DNA from: Ptiloglossa arizonensis
Lineage: Eukaryota > Arthropoda > Insecta > Hymenoptera > Colletidae
Assembly: GCF_051014685.1 (NCBI RefSeq)
Contig: NW_027479037.1
Coordinates: forward strand, 186,001-250,000
Reading direction: 5' to 3'
Length of the DNA stretch: 64,000 nucleotides
The translations under genes were made by a program, and so were the position numbers. Shown piece after piece: positions 41,902-56,190 of the stretch. Within the stretch, counting starts at the first letter, position 1, and each line of letters opens with the position of its first letter. The notes beneath the pieces were generated by a model. It saw nothing but the letters and a program-made list of their open reading frames with translations. It was not told the origin of the DNA and did not search any database.

Positions 41902-41906
<5 letters not shown>
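41901..41906 (+). promoter_or_regulatory. AATAAA at the start of the poly(A) tail
   Basis: AATAAA overlaps the first A of the tail. A true cleavage signal normally sits 10-30 nt before the cleavage site, so this could simply be the 3'-terminal bases AAT running into the tail. It is noted as a possible signal or as the 3' boundary motif. Confidence 0.3.

Positions 41907-41941
<35 letters not shown>
41904..41941 (+). other. Poly(A) tail of the retrotransposon
   Basis: There are 38 consecutive A residues; the last one (41,941) may be the first base of the target-site duplication. The absence of any interruption in a run this long suggests a recent insertion. Confidence 0.95.
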
Positions 41942-41944
<3 letters not shown>

Positions 41945-41954
41945 GTTATACGTT
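41941..41954 (+). repeat. Target-site duplication, right copy
   Basis: ATACGTTATACGTT follows the A-run and then continues with TTATTCG and TTATACT units, exactly as the empty paralogue does after 48,296. The first A is ambiguous with the tail, so the duplication is 13 or 14 bp. Confidence 0.75.
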
Positions 41955-44030
41955 ATTCGTTATACGTTATACTTTATACGTTATACGTTTTACGTTATTC
42001 GTGATACGTTATACGTTATACGTTATACGTTATACGTTATACGTTATACGTTATACGTTATACGTTATACGTTATACGTTATACGTTATACGTTATACGT
42101 TATACGTTATACGTTATACGTTATACGTCATAGGTTATACGTTATACGTTATACGTTATACGTTTTACGTTATACGTTATTCGTTATACGTTATACGTTA
42201 TACGTTATACGTTATACGTTATACGTAATACGTTATACGTTATACGTTATACGTTATACGTTATACGTTATACGTTATACGTTATACGTTATACGTTATA
42301 CGTTATACGTTATACGTTATACGTTATACGTTATACGTTATACGGTATACGTTATACGTTATACGTTATACGTTATACGTTATACGGTATACGTTATACG
42401 TTATACGTTATACGTTACACGTTATACGTTATACGTTATACGTTATACGTTATACGTTACATGTTATGCGTTATACGTTTTACGTTATTCGTTGTACGTT
42501 CTTCGTTACACGTTATACGTTATAGGTCATACGTTATACGTTATACGTTATACGTTATACGTTATACGTTATACGTTATACGTTATACGTTATACGTTAT
42601 ACGTTATACGTTATACGTTATACGTTATACGTTATACGTTATACGTTATACGTTATACGTTATACGTTGTACGTTATACGTTATACGTTATACGTTATAC
42701 GTTATACGTCATAGGTTATACGTTATACGTTATTCTTTATGCGTTATACGTTATACGATATACGTTATACGTTATACGGTATACGATATACGTTATGCGT
42801 TATACGTTTTACGTTATTCGTTATACGTTATACGTTATACGTTATACGTTATACGTTATACGTTATACGTTATACGTTATATGGTATACGTTATACGTTA
42901 TACGTTATACGTTATACGTTATACGGTATACGTTATACGTTATACGTTATACGTTATACGTTATACGTTATACGTTATACGTTATACGTTATACGTTATA
43001 CGTTATACGTTATACGTTATACGTTATACGTCATAGGTTATACGTTATACGTTATACGTTATACGTTATACGTTATACGTTATACGTTATACGTTATACG
43101 TTATACGTTATACGTTATACGTAATACGTCATAGGTTATACGTTATACGTTATACGTTATACGTTATACGTTATACGTTATACGTTATACGTTATACGTT
43201 ATACGTTATACGTTATACGTTATACGTTATACGTTATACGTTGTACGTTATACGTAGTACGTTATACGTTGTACGTTATACGTTATACGTTGTACGTTAT
43301 ACGTTATACGTTATACGTTATACGTTGTACGTTATACGTTATACGTTATACGTTATACGTTATACGTCATAGGTTATACGTTATACGTTATTCTTTATGC
43401 GTTATACGTTATACGATATACGTTATACGTTATACGGTATACGATATACGTTATGCGTTATACGTTTTACGTTATTCGTTATACGTTATACGTTATACGT
43501 TATACGTTATACGTTATACGTTATACGTTATACGTTATACGTTATACGTTATACGTTATACGTTATACGTTATACGTTATACGTTATACGTTATACGTTA
43601 TACGTTATACGTTATACGTTATACGTTCTACGTTATACGTTCTACGTTATACGTTGTACGTTATACGTAGTACGTTATACGTTGTACGTTATACGTTATA
43701 CGTTATACGTTATACGTTATACGTTATACGTTATACGTTATACGTTATACGTTATACGTTATACGTCATAGGTTATGCGTTATACGTTATACGTTATTCG
43801 TGATACGTTATACATTATACGTTATACGTGATACGTTATACGTTATACGTTATACGTTATACGTTATACGTAATACGTCATAGGTTATACGTTATACGTT
43901 ATACGTTATACGTTATACGTTATACGTTATACGTTATACGTTATACGTTATACGTTATACGTTATACGTTATACGTTATACGTTATACGTTATACGTTAT
44001 ACGTTATACGTTATACGTTATACGTTATAC

Positions 44031-46400
44031 GTAGTACGTTATACGTTGTACGTTATACGTTATACGTTATACGTTATACGTTATACGTTATACGTTATAC
44101 GTTATACGTTATACGTAATACGTCATAGGTTATACGTTATACGTTATACGTTATACGTTATACGTTATACGTTATACGTTATACGTTATACGTCATAGGT
44201 CATGCGTTATACGTTATACGTTATTCGTGATACGTTATACATTATACGTTATACGTGATACGTTATACGTTATACGTTATACGTTATACGTTATACGTTA
44301 TACGTTGTACGTTATACGTTATACGTAGTACGTTATACGTTGTACGTTATACGTTATACGTTATACGTTATACGGTATACGTTATACGTTATACGTTATA
44401 CGTTATACGTTATACGGTATACGTTATACGTTATACGTTATACGTTACACGTTATACGTTATACGTTATACGTTATACGTTATACGTTATACGTTACATG
44501 TTATGCGTTATACGTTTTACGTTATTCGTTGTACGTTCTTCGTTACACGTTATACGTTATAGGTCATACGTTATACGTTATACGTTATACGTTATACGTT
44601 ATACGTTATACGTTATACGTTATACGTTATACGTTATACGTTATGCGTTATACGTTTTACGTTATTCGTTATACGTTATACGTTATACGTTATACGTTAT
44701 ACGTTATACGGTATACGTTATACGTTATACGTTATACGTTATACGGTATACGTTATACGTTATACGTTATACGTTATACGTTATACGTTATACGTTATAC
44801 GTTATACGTTATACGTTATACGTTATACGTTATACGTTATACGTCATAGGTTATACGTTATACGTTATACGTTATACGTTATACGTTATACGTTATACGT
44901 TATACGTTATACGTTATACGTTATACGTTATGCGTTATACGTTTTACGTTATTCGTTATACGTTATACGTTATACGTTATACGTTATACGTTATACGGTA
45001 TACGTTATACGTTATACGTTATACGTTATACGGTATACGTTATACGTTATACGTTATACGTTATACGTTATACGTTATACGTTATACGTTATACGTTATA
45101 CGTTATACGTTATACGTTATACGTCATAGGTTATACGTTATACGTTATACGTTATACGTTATACGTTATACGTTATACGTTATACGTTGTACGTTATACG
45201 TTATACGTTATACGTAATACGTCATAGGTTATACGTTATACGTTATACGTTATACGTTATACGTTATACGTTATACGTTATACGTTATACGTTATACGTT
45301 ATACGTTATACGTTATACGTTATACGTTATACGTTGTACGTTATACGTAGTACGTTATACGTTGTACGTTATACGTTATACGTTATACGTTATACGTTGT
45401 ACGTTATACGTTATACGTTATACGTTATACGTTATACGTCATAGGTTATACGTTATACGTTATACGTTATACGTTATACGTTATACGTTATACGTTATAC
45501 GTTATACGTAGTACGTTATACGTTGTACGTTATACGTTATACGTTATACGTTATACGTTATACGTTATACGTTATACGTTATACGTTATACGTAATACGT
45601 CATAGGTTATACGTTATACGTTATACGTTATACGTTATACGTTATACGTTATACGTTATACGTTATACGTCATAGGTCATGCGTTATACGTTATACGTTA
45701 TTCGTGATACGTTATACATTATACGTTATACGTGATACGTTATACGTTATACGTTATACGTTATACGTTATACGTTATACGTTGTACGTTATACGTTATA
45801 CGTAGTACGTTATACGTTGTACGTTATACGTTATACGTTATACGTTATACGGTATACGTTATACGTTATACGTTATACGTTATACGTTATACGGTATACG
45901 TTATACGTTATACGTTATACGTTACACGTTATACGTTATACGTTATACGTTATACGTTATACGTTACATGTTATGCGTTATACGTTTTACGTTATTCGTT
46001 GTACGTTCTTCGTTACACGTTATACGTTATAGGTCATACGTTATACGTTATACGTTATACGTTATACGTTATACGTTATACGTTATACGTTATACGTTAT
46101 ACGTTATACGTTATGCGTTATACGTTTTACGTTATTCGTTATACGTTATACGTTATACGTTATACGTTATACGTTATACGGTATACGTTATACGTTATAC
46201 GTTATACGTTATACGGTATACGTTATACGTTATACGTTATACGTTATACGTTATACGTTATACGTTATACGTTATACGTTATACGTTATACGTTATACGT
46301 TATACGTCATAGGTTATACGTTATACGTTATACGTTATACGTTATACGTTATACGTTATACGTTATACGTTATACGTTATACGTTATACGTTATACGTAA
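44031..46400 (+). repeat. 1,477-bp tandem duplication
   Basis: Landmarks at 44,031 (TAGTACG), 44,115 (TAATACG with TCATAGG), 44,255 and 44,340 recur 1,477 bp (211 units) later at 45,508, 45,592, 45,732 and 45,817. The copies part after about 46,300. The left copy also holds a 287-bp internal duplication (44,644 and 44,931) that the right copy lacks. Confidence 0.85.
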
Positions 46401-48238
46401 TACGTCATAGGTTATACGTTATACGTTATACGTTATACGTTATACGTTATACGTTATACGTTATACGTTATACGTTATACGTTATACGTTATACGTTATA
46501 CGTTATACGTTATACGTTGTACGTTATACGTAGTACGTTATACGTTGTACGTTATACGTTATACGTTATACGTTATACGTTGTACGTTATACGTTATACG
46601 TTATACGTTATACGTTATACGTCATAGGTTATACGTTATACGTTATTCTTTATGCGTTATACGTTATACGATATACGTTATACGTTATACGGTATACGAT
46701 ATACGTTATGCGTTATACGTTTTACGTTATTCGTTATACGTTATACGTTATACGTTATACGTTATACGTTATACGTTATACGTTATACGTTATACGTTAT
46801 ACGTTATACGTTATACGTTATACGTTATACGTTATACGTTATACGTTATACGTTATACGTTATACGTTCTACGTTATACGTTGTACGTTATACGTTGTAC
46901 GTTATACGTTGTACGTTATACGTAGTACGTTATACGTTGTACGTTATACGTTATACGTTATACGTTATACGTTATACGTTATACGTTATACGTTATACGT
47001 TATACGTTATACGTTATACGTCATAGGTTATGCGTTATACGTTATACGTTATTCGTGATACGTTATACATTATACGTTATACGTGATACGTTATACGTTA
47101 TACGTTATACGTTATACGTTATACGTTATACGTAATACGTCATAGGTTATACGTTATACGTTATACGTTATACGTTATACGTTATACGTTATACGTTATA
47201 CGTTATACGTTATACGTTATACGTTATACGTTATACGTTATACGTTATACGTTATACGTTATACGTTATACGTTATACGTTATACGTAGTACGTTATACG
47301 TTGTACGTTATACGTTATACGTTATACGTTATACGTTATACGTTATACGTTATACGTTATACGTTATACGTAATACGTCATAGGTTATACGTTATACGTT
47401 ATACGTTATACGTTATACGTTATACGTTATACGTTATACGTTATACGTTATACGTCATAGGTCATGCGTTATACGTTATACGTTATTCGTTATACGTTAT
47501 ACATTATACGTTATACGTGATACGTTATACGTTATACGTTATACGTTATACGTTATACGTTATACGTTATACGTTGTACGTTATACGTTATACGTTATAC
47601 GTTACACGTTATACGTCATAGGTTATACGTTATACGTTATTCTTTATGCGTTATACGTTATACGACATACGTTATACGTTATACGGTATACGATATACGT
47701 TATGCGTTATACGTTTTACGTTATTCGTTATACGTTATACGTTATACGTTATACGTTATACGTTATACGTTATACGTTATACGTTATACGTTATACGTTA
47801 TACGTTATACGTTATACGTTATACGTTATACGTTATACGTTATACGTTATACGTTGTACGTTATACGTTATACGTTATACGTTATACGTTATACGTTATA
47901 CGTTATACGTTATACGTTATACGTTATACGTTATACGTTATACGTTATACGTTATACGTTATACGTCATAGGTTATGCGTTATACGTTATACGTTATACG
48001 TTTTACGTTATACGTTATTCGTTATACGTTATACGTTATACGTTATACGTTATACGTTATACGTTATACGTTATACGTTATACGTTTTACGTTATTCGTG
48101 ATACGTTATACGTTATACGTTATACGTTATACGTTATACGTTATACGTTTTACGTTATACGTTATACGTTATACGTTATACGTTATACGTTATACGTTAT
48201 ACGTTATACGTCATACGTTATTGGTTATACGTTATACG

Positions 48239-48560
48239 GTATACGATATACGTTATGCGTTATAAGTTTTACGTTATTCGTTGTACGTTATACGTTATTC
48301 GTTATACGTTATACTTTATACGTTATACGTTTTACGTTATTCGTGATACGTTATACGTTATACGTTATACGTTATACGTTATACGTTATACGTTATACGT
48401 TATACGTTATACGTTATACGTTATACGTTATACGTTATACGTTATACGTTATACGTTATACGTTATACGTCATAGGTTATACATTATACGTTATACGTTA
48501 TACGTTTTACGTTATACGTTATTCGTTATACGTTATACGTTATACGTTATACGTTATACG
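48239..48560 (+). repeat. Uninterrupted paralogue of the insertion site
   Basis: Positions 48,239-48,296 match 39,941-39,998 at a constant offset of 8,298, with substitutions but no gap. Positions 48,283 onward match 41,941 onward at a constant offset of 6,342. The difference, 1,956 bp, equals the element (1,942) plus 14. Shared rare units on the left are GTATACG-ATATACG, TTATGCG, TTATAAG and TTTTACG. On the right they are TTATTCG, TTATACT, TTTTACG, TTATTCG, TGATACG and TCATAGG. Differences from the left flank include TTATTCG for TTGTTCG and TTGTACG for TTATACG. Confidence 0.85.
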
Positions 48561-48899
48561 TTATACGTAATACGTTATACGTTATACGTTATACGTTATA
48601 CGTTATACGTTATACGTTATACGTTATACGTTATACGTTATACGTTATACGTTATACGTTATACGTTATACGTTATACGTTATACGTTATACGGTATACG
48701 TTATACGTTATACGTTATACGTTATACGTTATACGGTATACGTTATACGTTATACGTTATACGTTACACGTTATACGTTATACGTTATACGTTATACGTT
48801 ATACGTTACATGTTATGCGTTATACGTTTTACGTTATTCGTTGTACGTTCTTCGTTACACGTTATACGTTATAGGTCATACGTTATACGTTATACGTTA

Positions 48900-51800
48900 T
48901 ACGTTATATGTTATACGTTATACGTTATACGTTATACGTTATACGTTATACGTTATACGTTATACGTTATACGTTATACGTTATACGTTATACGTTATTC
49001 GTTATACGTTATACGTTATACGTTATACGTTTTACGTTATTCGTGATACGTTATACGTTATACGTTATACGTTATACGTTATACGTTATACGTTATACGT
49101 TATACGTTATACGTCATAGGTTATACGTTATACGTTATACGTTATACGTTTTACGTTATACGTTATTCGTTATACGTCATAGGTTATACGTTATACGTTA
49201 TACGTTATACGTTATACGTTATACGTTATACGTTATACGTTATACGTTATACGTTATACGTTATACGTTATACGTTATACGTTATACGTTATACGTTATA
49301 CGTTATACGTTATACGTTATACGTTATACGTTATACGTTATACGTTATACGTTATACGTTATACGTTATACGTTATACGTTATACGTTATACGTTATACG
49401 TTATACGTTATACGTTATACGTTATACGTTATACGTTATACGTTATACGTTATACGTTATGTGGTATACGTTATACGTTATACGTTATACGTTATACGTT
49501 ATACGGTATACGTTATACGTTATACGTTATACGTTATACGTTATACGTTATGCGTTATACGTTATACGTTATACGTTATACGTTATACGTTATACGTCAT
49601 AGGTTATACGTTATACGTTATACGTTATACGTTATACGTTATACGTTATACGTTATACGTTATACGTTATACGTTATACGTTATACGTTATACGTCATAG
49701 GTTATACGTTATACGTTATACGTTATACGTTTTACGTTATTCGTGATACGTTATACATTATACATTATACGTTATACGTTATACGTTATACGTTATACGT
49801 TATACGTTATACGTTATACGTTATACGTTATACGTTATACGTTATACGTTATACGTTATACGTTATACGTTATACGTAGTACGTTATACGTAGTACGTTA
49901 TACGTTGTACGTTATACGTTATACGTTGTACGTTATACGTTATACGTTATACGTTATACGTTGTACGTTATACGTTATACGTTATACGTTATACGTAATA
50001 CGTCATAGGTTATACGTTATACGTTATACGTTATACGTTATACGTTATACGTTATACGTTATACGTTATACGTTATACGTTATACGTTATACGTTATACG
50101 TTATACGTTATACGTTATACGTTGTACGTTATACGTAGTACGTTATACGTTGTACGTTATACGTTATACGTTGTACGTTATACGTTATACGTTATACGTT
50201 ATACGTTGTACGTTATACGTTATACGTTATACGTTATACGTTATACGTCATAGGTTATACGTTATACGTTATTCTTTATGCGTTATACGTTATACGATAT
50301 ACGTTATACGTTATACGGTATACGATATACGTTATGCGTTATACGTTTTACGTTATTCGTTATACGTTATACGTTATACGTTATACGTTATACGTTATAC
50401 GTTATACGTTATACGTTATACGTTATACGTTATACGTTGTACGTTATACGTTATACGTTATACGTTATACGTTATACGTTATACGTTATACGTTATACGT
50501 TATACGTTCTACGTTATACGTTGTACGTTATACGTTGTACGTTATACGTAGTACGTTATACGTTGTACGTTATACGTTGTACGTTATACGTTATACGTTA
50601 TACGTTATACGTTGTACGTTATACGTTATACGTTATACGTTATTCGTTATACGTTATACGTTATACGTTATACGTTATACGTTATTCGTTATACGTTATA
50701 CGTTATACGTTATACGTTATACGTTATACGTTATACGTAATACGTTATACGTTATACGTTATACGTTATACGTTATACGTTATACGTTATACGTTATACG
50801 TTATACGTTATTCGTTATACGTTATACGTTATACGTTATACGTTTTACGTTATTCGTGATACGTTATACGTTATACGTTATACGTTATACGTTATACGTT
50901 ATACGTTATACGTTATACGTTATACGTCATAGGTTATACGTTATACGTTATACGTTATACGTTTTACGTTATACGTTATTCGTTATACGTCATAGGTTAT
51001 ACGTTATACGTTATACGTTATACGTTATACGTTATACGTTATACGTTATACGTTATACGTTATACGTTATACGTTATACGTTATACGTTATACGTTATAC
51101 GTTATACGTTATACGTTATACGTTATACGTTATACGTTATACGTTATACGTTATACGTTATACGTTATACGTTATACGTTATACGTTATACGTTATACGT
51201 TATACGTTATACGTTATACGTTATACGTTATACGTTATACGTTATACGTTATACGTTATACGTTATACGTTATACGTTATACGTTATGTGGTATACGTTA
51301 TACGTTATACGTTATACGTTATACGTTATACGGTATACGTTATACGTTATACGTTATACGTTATACGTTATACGTTATGCGTTATACGTTATACGTTATA
51401 CGTTATACGTTATACGTTATACGTCATAGGTTATACGTTATACGTTATACGTTATACGTTATACGTTATACGTTATACGTTATACGTTATACGTTATACG
51501 TTATACGTTATACGTCATAGGTTATACGTTATACGTTATACGTTATACGTTTTACGTTATTCGTGATACGTTATACATTATACATTATACGTTATACGTT
51601 ATACGTTATACGTTATACGTTATACGTTATACGTTATACGTTATACGTTATACGTTATACGTTATACGTTATACGTTATACGTTATACGTTATACGTTAT
51701 ACGTAGTACGTTATACGTAGTACGTTATACGTTGTACGTTATACGTTATACGTTGTACGTTATACGTTATACGTTATACGTTATACGTTGTACGTTATAC

Positions 51801-52470
51801 GTTATACGTTATACGTTATACGTAATACGTCATAGGTTATACGTTATACGTTATACGTTATACGTTATACGTTATACGTTATACGTTATACGTTATACGT
51901 TATACGTTATACGTTATACGTTATACGTTATACGTTATACGTTATACGTTGTACGTTATACGTAGTACGTTATACGTTGTACGTTATACGTTATACGTTG
52001 TACGTTATACGTTATACGTTATACGTTATACGTTGTACGTTATACGTTATACGTTATACGTTATACGTTATACGTCATAGGTTATACGTTATACGTTATT
52101 CTTTATGCGTTATACGTTATACGATATACGTTATACGTTATACGGTATACGATATACGTTATGCGTTATACGTTTTACGTTATTCGTTATACGTTATACG
52201 TTATACGTTATACGTTATACGTTATACGTTATACGTTATACGTTATACGTTATACGTTGTACGTTATACGTTATACGTTATACGTTATACGTTATACGTT
52301 ATACGTTATACGTTATACGTTATACGTTCTACGTTATACGTTGTACGTTATACGTTGTACGTTATACGTAGTACGTTATACGTTGTACGTTATACGTTGT
52401 ACGTTATACGTTATACGTTATACGTTATACGTTGTACGTTATACGTTATACGTTATACGTTATTCGTTAT
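48900..52470 (+). repeat. 1,827-bp tandem duplication
   Basis: Landmarks at 49,461 (a rare GTG-containing unit), 50,150, 50,278 and 50,334 recur at 51,288, 51,977, 52,105 and 52,161, an offset of 1,827 bp (261 units). The block from about 50.8 to 52.4 kb appears again near 54.0-55.6 kb at an offset of 3,213 bp (51,732/54,945; 51,977/55,190), give or take one unit. Confidence 0.85.
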
Positions 52471-55400
52471 ACGTTATACGTTATACGTTATACGTTATAC
52501 GTTATACGTTATACGTTATACGTTATACGTTATACGTTATACGTTATACGTTATACGTTATACGTTATACGTTATACGTTATACGTTATACGTTATACGT
52601 TATACGTTATACGTTATACGTTATACGTTATACGTTATACGTTATACGTTATACGTTATACGTTATACGTTATACGTTATACGTTATACGTTATACGTTA
52701 TACGTTATACGTTATACGTTATACGTTATACGTTATACGTTATACGTTATACGTTATACGTCATAGGTTATACATTATACGTTATACGTTATACGTTTTA
52801 CGTTATACGTTATTCGTTATACGTTATACGTTATACGTTATACGTTATACGTTATACGTAATACGTTATACGTTATACGTTATACGTTATACGTTATACG
52901 TTATACGTTATACGTTATACGTTATACGTTATACGTTATACGTTATACGTTATACGTTATACGTTATACGTTATACGTTATACGGTATACGTTATACGTT
53001 ATACGTTATACGTTATACGTTATACGGTATACGTTATACGTTATACGTTATACGTTACACGTTATACGTTATACGTTATACGTTATACGTTATACGTTAC
53101 ATGTTATGCGTTATACGTTTTACGTTATTCGTTGTACGTTCTTCGTTACACGTTATACGTTATAGGTCATACGTTATACGTTATACGTTATACGTTATAT
53201 GTTATACGTTATACGTTATACGTTATACGTTATACGTTATACGTTATACGTTATACGTTATACGTTATACGTTATACGTTATACGTTATTCGTTATACGT
53301 TATACGTTATACGTTATACGTTTTACGTTATTCGTGATACGTTATACGTTATACGTTATACGTTATACGTTATACGTTATACGTTATACGTTATACGTTA
53401 TACGTCATAGGTTATACGTTATACGTTATACGTTATACGTTTTACGTTATACGTTATTCGTTATACGTCATAGGTTATACGTTATACGTTATACGTTATA
53501 CGTTATACGTTATACGTTATACGTTATACGTTATACGTTATACGTTATACGTTATACGTTATACGTTATACGTTATACGTTATACGTTATACGTTATACG
53601 TTATACGTTATACGTTATACGTTATACGTTATACGTTATACGTTATACGTTATACGTTATACGTTATACGTTATACGTTATACGTTATACGTTATACGTT
53701 ATACGTTATACGTTATACGTTATACGTTATACGTTATACGTTATACGTTATGTGGTATACGTTATACGTTATACGTTATACGTTATACGTTATACGGTAT
53801 ACGTTATACGTTATACGTTGTACGTTATACGTAGTACGTTATACGTTGTACGTTATACGTTGTACGTTATACGTTATACGTTATACGTTATACGTTGTAC
53901 GTTATACGTTATACGTTATACGTTATTCGTTATACGTTATACGTTATACGTTATACGTAATACGTTATACGTTATACGTTATACGTTATACGTTATACGT
54001 TATACGTTATACGTTATACGTTATACGTTATTCGTTATACGTTATACGTTATACGTTATACGTTTTACGTTATTCGTGATACGTTATACGTTATACGTTA
54101 TACGTTATACGTTATACGTTATACGTTATACGTTATACGTTATACGTCATAGGTTATACGTTATACGTTATACGTTATACGTTTTACGTTATACGTTATT
54201 CGTTATACGTCATAGGTTATACGTTATACGTTATACGTTATACGTTATACGTTATACGTTATACGTTATACGTTATACGTTATACGTTATACGTTATACG
54301 TTATACGTTATACGTTATACGTTATACGTTATACGTTATACGTTATACGTTATACGTTATACGTTATACGTTATACGTTATACGTTATACGTTATACGTT
54401 ATACGTTATACGTTATACGTTATACGTTATACGTTATACGTTATACGTTATACGTTATACGTTATACGTTATACGTTATACGTTATACGTTATGTGGTAT
54501 ACGTTATACGTTATACGTTATACGTTATACGTTATACGGTATACGTTATACGTTATACGTTATACGTTATACGTTATACGTTATGCGTTATACGTTATAC
54601 GTTATACGTTATACGTTATACGTTATACGTCATAGGTTATACGTTATACGTTATACGTTATACGTTATACGTTATACGTTATACGTTATACGTTATACGT
54701 TATACGTTATACGTTATACGTTATACGTCATAGGTTATACGTTATACGTTATACGTTATACGTTTTACGTTATTCGTGATACGTTATACATTATACATTA
54801 TACGTTATACGTTATACGTTATACGTTATACGTTATACGTTATACGTTATACGTTATACGTTATACGTTATACGTTATACGTTATACGTTATACGTTATA
54901 CGTTATACGTTATACGTAGTACGTTATACGTAGTACGTTATACGTTGTACGTTATACGTTATACGTTGTACGTTATACGTTATACGTTATACGTTATACG
55001 TTGTACGTTATACGTTATACGTTATACGTTATACGTAATACGTCATAGGTTATACGTTATACGTTATACGTTATACGTTATACGTTATACGTTATACGTT
55101 ATACGTTATACGTTATACGTTATACGTTATACGTTATACGTTATACGTTATACGTTATACGTTGTACGTTATACGTAGTACGTTATACGTTGTACGTTAT
55201 ACGTTATACGTTGTACGTTATACGTTATACGTTATACGTTATACGTTGTACGTTATACGTTATACGTTATACGTTATACGTTATACGTCATAGGTTATAC
55301 GTTATACGTTATTCTTTATGCGTTATACGTTATACGATATACGTTATACGTTATACGGTATACGATATACGTTATGCGTTATACGTTTTACGTTATTCGT

Positions 55401-56190
55401 TATACGTTATACGTTATACGTTATACGTTATACGTTATACGTTATACGTTATACGTTATACGTTATACGTTGTACGTTATACGTTATACGTTATACGTTA
55501 TACGTTATACGTTATACGTTATACGTTATACGTTATACGTTCTACGTTATACGTTGTACGTTATACGTTGTACGTTATACGTAGTACGTTATACGTTGTA
55601 CGTTATACGTTGTACGTTATACGTTATACGTTATACGTTATACGTTGTACGTTATACGTTATACGTTATACGTTATTCGTTATACGTTATACGTTATACG
55701 TTATACGTTATACGTTATACGTTATACGTTATACGTTATACGTTATACGTTATACGTTATACGTTATACGTTATACGTTATACGTTATACGTTATACGTT
55801 ATACGTTATACGTTATACGTTATACGTTATACGTTATACGTTATACGTTATACGTTATACGTTATACGTTATACGTTATACGTTATACGTTATACGTTAT
55901 ACGTTATACGTTATACGTTATACGTTATACGTTATACGTTATACGTTATACGTTATACGTTTTACGTTATTCGTTATACGTTCTTCGTTACACGTTATAC
56001 GTTACACGTTACACGTTATTCGTAATACGTTATACGTGATACGTTATACGTTATACGTTATACGTTATACGTTATACGTTATACGTTATACGTTATACGT
56101 TATACGTTACACGTTATACGTTATACGTTTTACGTTATACGTTATACGTTATACGTTATACGTTATACGTTGTACGTTTTACGTTGTACG

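Larger units (their letters stand above)
41332..41903 (+). other. Retrotransposon 3' UTR, GC-rich and highly self-complementary
   Basis: This is non-coding sequence between the ORF2 stop and the poly(A) tail. Open frames on both strands are arginine/proline/glycine-rich low-complexity reads of GC-rich DNA with no recognisable domain. The region is dominated by inverted repeats arranged one after another, listed separately. In non-LTR elements of this type the 3' UTR is the part the RT recognises on the RNA to start target-primed reverse transcription, so a structured RNA is expected; its role here is inference. The last bases before the A-run include ACGTTA, which also matches the satellite. 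Confidence 0.8.
39999..41940 (+). mobile_element. 5'-truncated R1-clade non-LTR retrotransposon (LINE) inserted in the satellite
   Basis: A GC-rich island, sharply bounded on both sides, interrupts the AT-rich satellite. It opens inside a reverse transcriptase reading frame, continues to a TGA at 41,329-41,331, then has about 570 bp of 3' UTR and a poly(A) run. Abrupt loss of the 5' part, an intact 3' end, a poly(A) tail and short target duplications are what target-primed reverse transcription leaves. R1-clade features are the motif around GVPQGSVLGPLLWN, the catalytic YADD and a C-terminal CCHC knuckle. ORF1, the endonuclease domain and the N-terminal part of the RT are missing, so the copy cannot move by itself. 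A TRAS/SART/Waldo-like lineage within the R1 clade is possible; the sublineage cannot be set from this fragment. Confidence 0.93.

Noticed and set aside
41901..41906. Bona fide polyadenylation signal
   Set aside because: It abuts the A-run instead of lying 10-30 nt upstream, so it was kept only as a low-confidence feature.
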